A stretch of 48,974 nt of DNA, from contig JAEELH010000091.1 in assembly GCA_016288825.1 (NCBI GenBank), forward strand, positions 1 to 48,974. Reading direction: 5' to 3'. The number at the start of each line of letters is the position of its first letter. The first letter of the stretch is position 1. The notes below the pieces were generated by a model. It made no database searches. It was not told the DNA's origin and saw only the letters and a program-made list of their open reading frames with translations. Positions 19,801 to 28,486 of this stretch are shown here, in pieces. Both the position numbers and the translations under genes were made by a program. This DNA comes from Lachnospiraceae bacterium. GTDB lineage: Bacteria > Bacillota > Clostridia > Lachnospirales > Lachnospiraceae.

Positions 19801-20010
19801 TACTTTGATGCTAATCGATGGATAGTCATGTGTCATATGTACATGTGGATGAGAAAACTGATCCAGATCTATCCGGAGGCAATTACTATTTATTACGAGG
19901 ATAACGATTTTATCTGTTACAGACTGACCCAGGGTACGATCCCGTACAATCTGGGAATAGATTATGGTTACAATGATGCAGATGAGGAGCTTGTTTTAGG
20001 TGATCAGTAA
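16843..20010 (+). CDS. Large polytopic membrane protein, putative GT-C-like/polymerase-like component of the pel-type locus
   Basis: 1055 aa with many TM segments; HANDGTVHTKWINN loop after TM; long Lys/Glu-rich tract and a separate acidic tract; C-terminal soluble domain. Embedded between pelE-like and DUF2194 genes. Confidence 0.6.
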   Translation: MELSMEWQTILLIAGTLLSYTLVTLVIPSVVFGPRLMKLPFALRMMGYYCIGNTIILYVVFTLEFLHISYAPTLVLLTLIIYAYFFLHIRGKSFHQFFQELYATVNQLSTKTITIRTIRSRRKPKRDAFKAGAKRIFFEVFLCHIIEWLLLAALIGYGLWLFGSENIQEFGYHANDGTVHTKWINNLVLNDIFSEGIYPFGFHVVIYYLHELFGIRVMDLIRIFGLVTLVYLLLNMVAFMKTIFRHRFLPELGCFIFIGFNAFHEYATWRYIAALPQENAMVFMFPSLAFAIAYFHYKFERGKLESLPPVEVQTLIQSEPTEEEKPAKTKLTRAEKKALIAEKKAQKAKDALLAKQARADEKKDTRFAGAKSKRERREFERLAKEIAKEKKRELKKTEKKKVVKKKPEKKRLAVDPGYEPEAEVLTVDKVIAGTSVPESVQDETDRLTVDLPTLSDIVPEAESDPAQEKHAADAAEALSESASDTETGVITIENLGAESTQNEDTQEPPKKRPVEPEVVKVRWYQKICRGYLHLNRRVEVSLGREDTLCMFLFALAFAMTIAVHFYATIVAVFLYFAIAFGYGARFFRPKYFIPILKSIFLGIIIAFLPFLVAFALGKQLQGSLMWAVSVMQPAPAQTTVVEETEEYEDTEEGEYTDSGDDSGIAEDSDTDPSGDTKQSDSSQEKSEKKPLFVFKRPAIFDRIAIRFQYILTGANNMLGYYVEWWQLENSFPMAQFFYGMVLILLAAGIILFLPLREYAMTLISMALGEVFILLMLMGSGAGLPSIMENYRVLVFFVPLIGIGCALAVDAVITIVLDWLHWKYVKWIPHFAALAACVLCVFYMYKQDYIRDASFFMERYNALSLNGAITCTSRIMSENKNWTYTIVSTVDEVEMTNLYGYHYEDIVLLHKLEKVNTEGSATQDNFNIFQDDPEDENDPNTYIPTRYVYIYIEKQPVGSSSDYFDDDWRTSSDGAKYKVPAGGSVYNYFDANRWIVMCHMYMWMRKLIQIYPEAITIYYEDNDFICYRLTQGTIPYNLGIDYGYNDADEELVLGDQ

Positions 20011-21787
20011 AAGAAATTTTTTTACAATTACAATGGTCATGCTGGTATGCGCCTTTTTGTTTCAGCTTACCGGAGGAGCAAAACTTGTTTTGTCCAAATT
20101 CGAGATCAATGAGTATTTTACGGGATCGGAGCCGGAAGAGGTTACAAGTAAGTTTGTTGTAAGAAACAATAACAGGACGAATTTTATCAGTTTTTACGGT
20201 AATGATCCCAAACTTGCAAATATGCTTGGGGAGTATTGTTATTACCAGAAAAAGAATCTGGTCAGATCCCATTCTGTGGCAGAGATCCTTACAGACAACG
20301 GACGACGCAATGCCGATATGGTCTGCATCCAGGGAAGTGCCATAACTGAAAAGGATCTGGATGGTATCGATTCTCTGATCAAGTTCGGACACAGGATAGC
20401 CTTTTTGGATCTTCCGGATGTGGAGGTAATAAAAAGCAGCCAAAGGCTTAGGGATATCCTTGGTATCGTACAGGTTTATGAGGATGAGACTCACCTTAAC
20501 GGGATCCATCTTAACAAAAGTTTTCTTATAGGCGGGGAGCAGTTTTATGAGGCTCTTACTCCCGAGGCGGAAAAACAGCAGGATCTTGAACTTGATGTTC
20601 CCTGGTATGTGGTAGGTTCAGGTTGCACAATGTATATGAACGGTATCCTTCCGGAGGAGATCAAGCAGCGTATCCAGCCCGGATTTTATCCAGCAATTAT
20701 TTGGAGCAGACACCTGGGTGAAGCAACCATATTTGCTGTTGAGGGAGACTACATGAGGGATCTTTCGGGTATCGGTATCCTTTCATCCCTTGAGGCCTGT
20801 GCCAATGATTTTACGGTTTATCCCGTGGTAAATGCTGAGTGTCTTGTATTTGAGAACTATCCCACATTTGCAAATGAAAATACAGAAAAACTGCAGGAAC
20901 TCTATTCCCGTAATGCTCAAAATGTGGAAAGGGATCTGATCTGGCCCGGACTTGCGGCCGTGGTCAACGATACGGATTTTGTTCCCAGTTATACTACATC
21001 CGCTTATATTACTGATAAGAATGCAGAGAGGATGGATAAGGATGCGGTTGATGCCTTTTTCCAGCTGATAAGAGAGCAGCACGGAGAGGTGGGATATGCG
21101 GTTGGAAGAAATCAGGATATCCAGGCCAACCTTGACTTTTTTACCACGTATCTGCCTACGTACAGATTTCAGTATGCCTGTGCCCAGAATGAAACAGAGG
21201 CCGCTACAGGTAGCCTTCTTGGGGAGGCTGGGGACAACAGGTTTGCCACAATCCTTATCAACAAGGACGCCAGCACTCATCTGGTAGATGCGGAGGATGA
21301 CGGGTTTATCGGCCTGTCCGCGGTCAACGACGCCAGTGTTCATACTTTTTCCGATGATATCAGGGAGAGGTCCATTCTTACAGCTCTTGGATATCTGATG
21401 ATCGCTGAGGATATGTCCAATGTGATCTATCCCCGGGATGAGGATGATGAGTGGCAGAACAAGTTTGAGAGCCTTGCAAGCAATATTGAGACTTACTATA
21501 AGCCCCTTAAGGGTTTTGACCATGTAACATTGTCCGAAGCGGGAAACAGAGCCAGGAGTTATCTTAACAGCCGTGTGTCCGGAACCAGACATGGTTTTAA
21601 ACTCATCCTTCTTACGAATGCATCTAAGCGCCAGCCAAGATTTTGCATTCTTCGGACTCCGGGTAAGGAGATCACCGACATAGAAGGAGCAACTTATGAT
21701 GAAATAGAAGAGGATATCTATCTTCTTACAGTTACAGAAGAGCATGTTAATATCACCTGGGAATACAGAAAAGCGAAAAAGGATTAG
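20000..21787 (+). CDS. PelA-like/DUF2194-type exported protein (possible polysaccharide deacetylase)
   Basis: N-terminal TM (FFTITMVMLVCAFLFQL), then about 560 aa extracellular. Position before pelF, as for the deacetylase in Gram-positive pel loci. VVNDTDF and VHTFSDDI could be CE-type motif remnants. GTG start. Confidence 0.5.
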   Translation: MISKRNFFTITMVMLVCAFLFQLTGGAKLVLSKFEINEYFTGSEPEEVTSKFVVRNNNRTNFISFYGNDPKLANMLGEYCYYQKKNLVRSHSVAEILTDNGRRNADMVCIQGSAITEKDLDGIDSLIKFGHRIAFLDLPDVEVIKSSQRLRDILGIVQVYEDETHLNGIHLNKSFLIGGEQFYEALTPEAEKQQDLELDVPWYVVGSGCTMYMNGILPEEIKQRIQPGFYPAIIWSRHLGEATIFAVEGDYMRDLSGIGILSSLEACANDFTVYPVVNAECLVFENYPTFANENTEKLQELYSRNAQNVERDLIWPGLAAVVNDTDFVPSYTTSAYITDKNAERMDKDAVDAFFQLIREQHGEVGYAVGRNQDIQANLDFFTTYLPTYRFQYACAQNETEAATGSLLGEAGDNRFATILINKDASTHLVDAEDDGFIGLSAVNDASVHTFSDDIRERSILTALGYLMIAEDMSNVIYPRDEDDEWQNKFESLASNIETYYKPLKGFDHVTLSEAGNRARSYLNSRVSGTRHGFKLILLTNASKRQPRFCILRTPGKEITDIEGATYDEIEEDIYLLTVTEEHVNITWEYRKAKKD

Positions 21788-21790
21788 GAT

Positions 21791-23257
21791 ATGAGGATCG
21801 CACTTGTGGCGGAGGGATGTTATCCCTACGTGGTGGGCGGCGTTTCCAGCTGGATACACAGTATTATCAGATCATTTCCGGAGCATGAGTTCATTGTTAT
21901 AGCAATTATTGCAGACAGAGCCATGAGAGGACAGTTCGTTTATGAATTGCCTGAGAATCTCAAGGAAGTTCACGAAGTGTATCTGGCTGATGTAGACTGG
22001 TCGGATCAGTCATCCACCCGAAAAAGCCATCTCGGAAGAAAAGAATATCACGCATTAGAGAGTGTTATCGCCAACCGTGAAGTAGACTGGGATACCCTTT
22101 TTAACATGTTCAGAAGTAAAAAGATATCCATCGATGACGTTCTTATGGGAGAGGATTTCCTTTACGCGGTAAAAAGCTGTTATAAAAAGCGATTTACTGA
22201 TGCTGTCTTTTCGGATTTCCTTTGGACCATGAGATCCATGTATCTGCCGTTGTTTTACGTTATGAAATTTAATCCTCCCAAGGCAGATCTTTATCACTGT
22301 GTTGCAACGGGATATGCCGGAGTTATTGGTTCCATGGCACGTAGGAGACATAGATGCGGACTGCTTATCTCGGAGCACGGTATCTATACCAGAGAGCGTG
22401 AGGAGGAACTTATCAAGGCCAAATGGGTCAAGGGCGTATATAAAAATATCTGGATAGACCAGTTTAAAAAGATGTCCACTCTGGCTTACGGAGAGGCTGA
22501 TCTTATTACCAGTCTTTACGGACACGCAAGAGAGCTTCAGATCGAGCTTGGGGCAGCGCCCAATAAGCTTGTTATCACTCCCAACGGCATCAATATGGAG
22601 CGTTTTGAAAACCTTCCGGGACGCCTTGCTGAGGATGAGGGATTTGTCAATATCGGTGCGGTTCTTCGTGTTACCCCCATCAAGGATGTTAAGACTATGA
22701 TAAGAGCTTTCGGATATGCCAAGGAAAGACGTCCGGCCCTTAAGCTTTGGATCATGGGTCCTACAGAGGAGGACGAGGACTACGCCAAGGAGTGTTTTGA
22801 TCTGGTAGAGACCATGCATATCCCGGATGTGGTCTTCACCGGCAGGATCAATGTGACTGATTATCTGGGGAGGATGGATTTTACCATCCTGACATCTATC
22901 AGTGAGGGTCAGCCCCTTACCATACTGGAGGGATTTGCGGCCCATCTTCCGTCTATAGCAACAGATGTGGGCAATTGCTACGGACTTATCTACGGAGAAG
23001 ACGGAGATGAGCTTGGTGACGCAGGAATAGTTACTCATATCATGAACGTTCAGGAGATAGCTGACGCCATGATACGACTGGGATCCTCATCCCAGCTTCG
23101 CAAGAAGATGGGTGAGATCGGATATGAGAGGGCAAAGTCAAAGTACAGGATCCAGGATATGGAAAAGACCTACAGAGGGATCTATGATGATTTTGCAATG
23201 TCCGCTTTCGGACAAACTTCGGAAAAGAGTGAAGAGGTTAATGATCAGGGGAACTAA
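21791..23257 (+). CDS. pelF: PelF-family GT4 glycosyltransferase
   Basis: MRIALVAEGCYPYVVGGVSSWIHSII N-terminus; SEGQPLTILEGFA (E-x7-E). Confidence 0.9.
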   Translation: MRIALVAEGCYPYVVGGVSSWIHSIIRSFPEHEFIVIAIIADRAMRGQFVYELPENLKEVHEVYLADVDWSDQSSTRKSHLGRKEYHALESVIANREVDWDTLFNMFRSKKISIDDVLMGEDFLYAVKSCYKKRFTDAVFSDFLWTMRSMYLPLFYVMKFNPPKADLYHCVATGYAGVIGSMARRRHRCGLLISEHGIYTREREEELIKAKWVKGVYKNIWIDQFKKMSTLAYGEADLITSLYGHARELQIELGAAPNKLVITPNGINMERFENLPGRLAEDEGFVNIGAVLRVTPIKDVKTMIRAFGYAKERRPALKLWIMGPTEEDEDYAKECFDLVETMHIPDVVFTGRINVTDYLGRMDFTILTSISEGQPLTILEGFAAHLPSIATDVGNCYGLIYGEDGDELGDAGIVTHIMNVQEIADAMIRLGSSSQLRKKMGEIGYERAKSKYRIQDMEKTYRGIYDDFAMSAFGQTSEKSEEVNDQGN

Positions 23258-23260
23258 GTA

Positions 23261-24916
23261 ATGGCAGGACTTGGAGTCAGACTTAACAGAATATATGAAA
23301 AGCATTCGCTGATCACGACTCTCGGAGGCATCAGTTATTCAATCGTTGTAACCATTGCACCTATGGTGCTGGTTATTGGCACGGTGTTTGCACTTCAGCA
23401 GCTTCTCGGGTTTAATAAGTTAGGATATGCAGAGAGGGAGCTTTTTTCCTGTACCATGCTGTATATGTTTATCTTTTCACTGCTGATCACATCGCCCCTT
23501 AATGCTGTTATTTCCAGATATATAGCGGATGTTATCTATGAGGAAAAGTATGATGAGATCATGCCTTGTTTTTACTTCGCCCTGGGAGTGACTATAGTAG
23601 CTGCCATGATACCCGCAGTACCCTTTTTTATCCATGAGTTTGTGGTGGGAAAGGTTGATATCCTCTACATTATGATATCATTTGTGGGGTACCTGGCACT
23701 TATATATGTGTTCTACGTAATGCAGTATCTGTCGGCCACCAAGGATTACGCCAAGATGTCGGCATTTTACTTCTTTGGAATGATGCTTTGTTTTATAACG
23801 GCGGTTGTTCTCAACAAGCTTTTTGGAGTGTCCTGTACAGTAGCTATGCTGGTAGGTTTGGATGTGGGCTTTTTGCTCATAGCCGGATTTGAGATGGCGC
23901 AGGTAAGACATTATTTCACTACCAACAGTCATAACTACACAGGGCTTTTACCCTACTTCGGAAAGTACTGGTGGCTTATAGTCAGCAACAGCTTTTATAT
24001 GCTGGGACTTTATATACATAACTTTGTTTTCTGGACAACGGATATGAGGATAGTTGTAAGGGACAGCTTTGTTTGTGCAGAGCCTTATGATATGGCAACC
24101 TTTTTGGCCCTGGCGACCAATATTTCCGCAACGGTCATCTTTATTACCAGTGTAGAGCGTAAGTTCCACGAAAAGTACAGGGGTTATTCCGAGGCAGTTA
24201 TCGGTGGTCGTCTTTCGGACATAGAGATCGCCAAAAAGAGAATGTTTGATCAGCTTTCCATGCAGCTTTTGGAACTTACAAGACTGCAGTTTATCATTTC
24301 GGTGGTGATCTTCCTTGTTATGGTCGTGGTACTTCCCCAGGTGGGACTTTCCGGACTGGTCATGCAGATATATCCTCTCCTTGGTGCAGGATATTATGTT
24401 ATGTTCCTTATGTACGGCGCCATGATCTTTTTGTACTACTTCAACGATCTTTTCGGTGCCATGCTTACAGGTATCGTGTTCTTTTCCGTAAGCTTTGCGG
24501 GAGCCTGGATATCAAAGGACTTTCATCCCATTTGGTACGGAGCCGGACTTCTTGCAGGAGCTCTTGCCGCCTGGACGGTGGCTTATTTCAGACTCAGATG
24601 GGTCGAGCGCAATATGGACAGGCACATCTTTTGTGTGGGACATATCATTGCTCACGGTAAGGGAACACGGCCTCCGGACCTTGTGTGGTCCAGAGAGATG
24701 GGACCTCCGCCTCTTGTGAAAAAAGATGACAAAAAAGAGGAAAAGGTAGATAAAAATAAAGAGGATGCCGTCAAGCATATTTGGGATAAAAACCTTGTTG
24801 TGATCGGTGTTAACGGCAATACCTCCAGAAAAGAGCTTTTGGAGGATAAGGAGGAAGCAGATGATACCCTTCAGACTGATACTGATAGTGGTGGGAATAG
24901 TGATAATAGTGGTTGA
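23261..24916 (+). CDS. pelG: PelG-family polytopic membrane transporter
   Basis: MAGLGVRLNRIYEKHSLITTLGGISYSIVVTIAPMVLVIG; about 12 TM; directly downstream of pelF. Confidence 0.88.
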   Translation: MAGLGVRLNRIYEKHSLITTLGGISYSIVVTIAPMVLVIGTVFALQQLLGFNKLGYAERELFSCTMLYMFIFSLLITSPLNAVISRYIADVIYEEKYDEIMPCFYFALGVTIVAAMIPAVPFFIHEFVVGKVDILYIMISFVGYLALIYVFYVMQYLSATKDYAKMSAFYFFGMMLCFITAVVLNKLFGVSCTVAMLVGLDVGFLLIAGFEMAQVRHYFTTNSHNYTGLLPYFGKYWWLIVSNSFYMLGLYIHNFVFWTTDMRIVVRDSFVCAEPYDMATFLALATNISATVIFITSVERKFHEKYRGYSEAVIGGRLSDIEIAKKRMFDQLSMQLLELTRLQFIISVVIFLVMVVVLPQVGLSGLVMQIYPLLGAGYYVMFLMYGAMIFLYYFNDLFGAMLTGIVFFSVSFAGAWISKDFHPIWYGAGLLAGALAAWTVAYFRLRWVERNMDRHIFCVGHIIAHGKGTRPPDLVWSREMGPPPLVKKDDKKEEKVDKNKEDAVKHIWDKNLVVIGVNGNTSRKELLEDKEEADDTLQTDTDSGGNSDNSG

Positions 24917-25271
24917 TTTTATTATGTATGCCATTAAAAAGATGGGTGAGTCCTATGGGCTTCTCTGGATGTTTATCGGGGCCTTTACCCTGGTGGTAGG
25001 TATCATAAAAAGAGACTGGAGTGCCTTTTCCATCATTGATAATAAACTGCTGATCCCGGCCATTATCATTATCCTTATCATTCTTCTTCTGTTGTTTTTG
25101 ATGTCAAGTACGATTTCGGTACTCACAAGACAGAACCAGGAACTGGCAATGCATGTTTCTCTTTTGAATCAGGAAAATGAGGTTCTTATCAAGAAACTTA
25201 TGGGAGAGCAGAATATAAGGGATATGTCAGTCCTTACGGATACTACCGGGGAGAATTCCAATGAAGCGTAG
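24861..25271 (+). CDS. DUF2304-like small membrane protein
   Basis: ATG at 24861 with GGAGGATAAGGAGG upstream, in frame with the ORF-track start at 24807. Pattern: TM, TM, TM, then ISVLTRQNQELAMHVSLLNQENEVL coil. Confidence 0.6.
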   Translation: MIPFRLILIVVGIVIIVVDFIMYAIKKMGESYGLLWMFIGAFTLVVGIIKRDWSAFSIIDNKLLIPAIIIILIILLLLFLMSSTISVLTRQNQELAMHVSLLNQENEVLIKKLMGEQNIRDMSVLTDTTGENSNEA

Positions 25272-26451
25272 CATCCTATTTGTGATCAATACCTTGGGCA
25301 TTGGAGGTGCAGAGCGGGCGCTTATAAGTCTGATATCGGCCTTGCCCGAGGATGAGTTTGATATTGATCTTCTGGTAATAACCGGACAGGGTGAACTAGT
25401 GAGGGAAATACCTGATCATGTTAGTCTGATCTCGGACTGCAAACCTGTGAGTGTTCTTTCAAAAGAAGGTCGCGGCCTGTTAAAAAGACGGTGTATCAGG
25501 GCATTTTTCAAAAATGGACAGGGTATCGGGCTTTTACCATATATGATGACCAATGGTTTTGACATGCTCCGTAAGGGCAGGTTTTTGCCGGACAAAATTC
25601 TTTGGAGGCTTTTGGCCGATTCCTGCGTCAGACCTGATAAAAGCTATGATCTGGCAGTAGCATATATCGAGGGCGGTGCCACCTATTATGTGGCTGATCA
25701 TGTGAAAGCAAACCGCAAGGTCGCATTCGTTCACATCCCATATTCTGCTGCAGGATATACCAGGGGACTGGATAGGAACTGCTACAGGGCTTTTGACAGG
25801 GTTTATGCGATTTCGGAACCCATGGCAGCTGATCTTGCAGAGTTTTATCCGGAGATAAGAAGCAAGATCGGTGTATTTGAAAATCTATTAGACACCGGCA
25901 GGATAAAAAAGATGTCTCTTGAGTCGGGCTTTACTGACGGATACAGCGGACACAGGATCGTTTCTCTTCTTAGACTCACAAGTCAAAAGGCGGTGGATGT
26001 TTCCGTTGAGACCATGGCTCTGCTTAAGTCTCGCGGGATCCAAGCCAGATGGTATGTTTTTGGAGACGGAGATGAAAGAGACCGATTAGAGGAACTTATC
26101 AGGGAGAGAGGATTAGAGTCCGATTTCATACTTTGCGGAACAGTGCCAAATCCCTATCCATTTATCAGAGAGGCTGATCTTTATGTTCATGCCTCCAGAT
26201 TTGAGGGCAGGAGCATAGCTGTAAGAGAGGCTATGTCCCTTGGAACAGCTGTTATAGTTTCCGATGTTCCGGGTAACAGAGAACATATAAAAGACGGCGT
26301 TAACGGACTATTATGCCGGATGGATCCTGAGGACATTGCAGATAAGATCATAAGTCTTATTTCAGACCGTGATCTTTGCAAAAAACTGGGCGATAATGCG
26401 GCGCTTGAGGATGAGGATCAAATAGATCCGGTAAAATTGTTGTTTGAATAA
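25261..26451 (+). CDS. GT4-family glycosyltransferase
   Basis: NTLGIGGAERALISLI; FEGRSIAVREAMSLGTAVIVSDVPGNREHI (E-x7-E). Confidence 0.9.
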   Translation: MKRSILFVINTLGIGGAERALISLISALPEDEFDIDLLVITGQGELVREIPDHVSLISDCKPVSVLSKEGRGLLKRRCIRAFFKNGQGIGLLPYMMTNGFDMLRKGRFLPDKILWRLLADSCVRPDKSYDLAVAYIEGGATYYVADHVKANRKVAFVHIPYSAAGYTRGLDRNCYRAFDRVYAISEPMAADLAEFYPEIRSKIGVFENLLDTGRIKKMSLESGFTDGYSGHRIVSLLRLTSQKAVDVSVETMALLKSRGIQARWYVFGDGDERDRLEELIRERGLESDFILCGTVPNPYPFIREADLYVHASRFEGRSIAVREAMSLGTAVIVSDVPGNREHIKDGVNGLLCRMDPEDIADKIISLISDRDLCKKLGDNAALEDEDQIDPVKLLFE

Positions 26452-26466
26452 TTCTTTGGAGAAACT

Positions 26467-27258
26467 ATGGAACATGAATTACTGATCATAATACCGGCAT
26501 ATAATGAGGAAAAGAACCTACCGGTAGTGCTTGGCAATATGAGAGATGCAGGAGTTTTTGATTATGCCGATGTTCTGGTGATGAATGACGCATCTTCCGA
26601 TGATACAAACTGGATAGCCAAGTCTTTTCCGGTCCATGTTGTGAGCCATGTTTTCAATCTCGGTTACGGATTGGCTATACAGCTGGGGTATAAATACGCT
26701 GTGCGGAGAGATTATTCATATGTTATCCAGATGGATGCTGACGGACAGCATGATATCAGCAACATTGAAAGGCTGTACAAAGAACTGAAAACTCCCGATG
26801 AAAACGGAAAATTTCCGGATATAGTCATAGGTTCCAGGTTCCTGAAGGATTCGCCCAAGTACGATACCGGATTTTTGAAGATGATCGCCATCAGGTATTT
26901 CAGAGGATTGATCAAATTATTTACCGGAAAAAAGATAATGGATCCTACTTCGGGACTTCAGGGATTGTCCTTCAGGGCATTTTTGTATTATTCCTTATAT
27001 ACCAATTTTGACGATAAGTATCCGGATGCCAATATGATACTTCAGATGCTTTTGCTGGGATTTGGGATCAGAGAGATTCCGGCGGTGATGCATTATCGTA
27101 CATCAGGAAAAAGTATGCACTCGGGACTTAGGCCTATCGTATATATGTTTAGAGTTGGAATGTCTCTTTTAGCAGTGCGTTTTAGATATAAGTGGCTTAA
27201 GAAAGACAGAGGAGCAATCGAAGATGAGCATTTTTGCAAAAAAAAATTGGAAGATTGA
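26467..27258 (+). CDS. GT2-family glycosyltransferase (DPM1/polyprenyl-phosphate type)
   Basis: IIIPAYNEEKNLPVVL, MNDASSDDT, QMDADGQHD, GSRFL. Confidence 0.92.
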   Translation: MEHELLIIIPAYNEEKNLPVVLGNMRDAGVFDYADVLVMNDASSDDTNWIAKSFPVHVVSHVFNLGYGLAIQLGYKYAVRRDYSYVIQMDADGQHDISNIERLYKELKTPDENGKFPDIVIGSRFLKDSPKYDTGFLKMIAIRYFRGLIKLFTGKKIMDPTSGLQGLSFRAFLYYSLYTNFDDKYPDANMILQMLLLGFGIREIPAVMHYRTSGKSMHSGLRPIVYMFRVGMSLLAVRFRYKWLKKDRGAIEDEHFCKKKLED

Positions 27259-28486
27259 AAAGAAGTCACATACCCTCTCAACCAAAATGCTTTGTAATCC
27301 GCAGATGGGCTTCTATCATATCTACAGGTTTATGCTTCACAGAGCATGTGATCTGAATGCGGCAACTTTCCCTGATGTAGTTGGAGAAAGCATCGTCCTT
27401 TTAGAGTTTGATCTTTCTTACTACAAGGACAGTGCCCTTGATATGATGGCTCTTAACACTTTGGATTCTATCATTTCTTTTTTCGAGCAGCAGGAAAAGG
27501 ATATCATTGTCAGGTTTTCCTATGATTATGAGGGCAGAGCCTATGAGAAGGAGCCTCAGACCAAGGAGATCCTGTTTGATCATATCCAGACCGTATGCCC
27601 GGTTTTATGTGAACATAAAGATTCGATCTTTATGATGCAGGGCTTTTTCATCGGGAACTGGGGAGAGATGCACGGATCCAGGTTTTTGACGGAGTCTCTT
27701 ATCATCAGACTCCATGAGATGCTCCGCGAACTTCTTCCAACCGATATGTGGGTTGCGGTAAGGCGTCCTTCATATATGAGGCTTTTATCCTATGAGACCA
27801 ATGACAAGCATCTTTGCCTTTTCAATGATGCTATACTATCCTCGGAAACGGATATGGGAACCTACGGGCAGAGCGGGTTTATGGAGGATCCCATGAGCCG
27901 CAAGGAAGAGCTTCAATACCAAAACAAGATCACTCACAGGATCTATAACGGTGGAGAGGTGGTATCCGTTCAAAGCAGGGCAGAGGCCTATCTTGAGGAG
28001 CCGGAAGAAGTCCTCAGTACTTTTTCCCAGATGCATATCAACTACCTTAACAGGGATTATGATACCAATGTCTATCGCAAATGGTCGGAGGAGATCTACC
28101 CGCTGAAGGATGAGTTTAAGGGCATGGATCTGTTCTCAGTGGTATCGGCAAAGATGGGATACAGATTTATCCTTAAAAATGCAGAAATGCTGGAGGGTGA
28201 TGAGTTTCTTTTGACTTTTGAAAATCATGGATTCGCCAACGCTTTATTTGATATAGACGGGGTTATAAGTATAGGCGGATTCGAAGTGCCCTTCCCGGTT
28301 AGGCATTGCAGTATTGCCTGCGGTAAGGCGACGCCTTTCAAGATCGAATTACCAAAGATGGATAAGGGCAAATATGACCTGTCACTTTCATTTTTTAAGG
28401 CAGGTACCCTCAGACCCGTTTATTTCGCAAGCGCAGGATATGAGGAGGAGGCCAAGCTTCCCCTCGGAAAGATAATAAAGAAATGA
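27224..28486 (+). CDS. DUF4832-family protein, copy 1 (no obvious signal peptide)
   Basis: NPQMGFYHIYRF, IIVRFSYDYEG, DHIQTVCPVL, QGFFIGNWGEMHGSRFL; resembles DUF4832/GH-like beta/alpha-barrel proteins. Overlaps the GT2 gene end. Confidence 0.7.
   Translation: MSIFAKKNWKIEKKSHTLSTKMLCNPQMGFYHIYRFMLHRACDLNAATFPDVVGESIVLLEFDLSYYKDSALDMMALNTLDSIISFFEQQEKDIIVRFSYDYEGRAYEKEPQTKEILFDHIQTVCPVLCEHKDSIFMMQGFFIGNWGEMHGSRFLTESLIIRLHEMLRELLPTDMWVAVRRPSYMRLLSYETNDKHLCLFNDAILSSETDMGTYGQSGFMEDPMSRKEELQYQNKITHRIYNGGEVVSVQSRAEAYLEEPEEVLSTFSQMHINYLNRDYDTNVYRKWSEEIYPLKDEFKGMDLFSVVSAKMGYRFILKNAEMLEGDEFLLTFENHGFANALFDIDGVISIGGFEVPFPVRHCSIACGKATPFKIELPKMDKGKYDLSLSFFKAGTLRPVYFASAGYEEEAKLPLGKIIKK

Noticed and set aside
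20783-21859. 358-aa minus-strand ORF
   Set aside because: Antisense to the DUF2194-like CDS; low-information Lys/Ile/Cys-rich translation without motifs.
22055-23038. 327-aa minus-strand ORF
   Set aside because: Antisense to pelF, which has strong family motifs.
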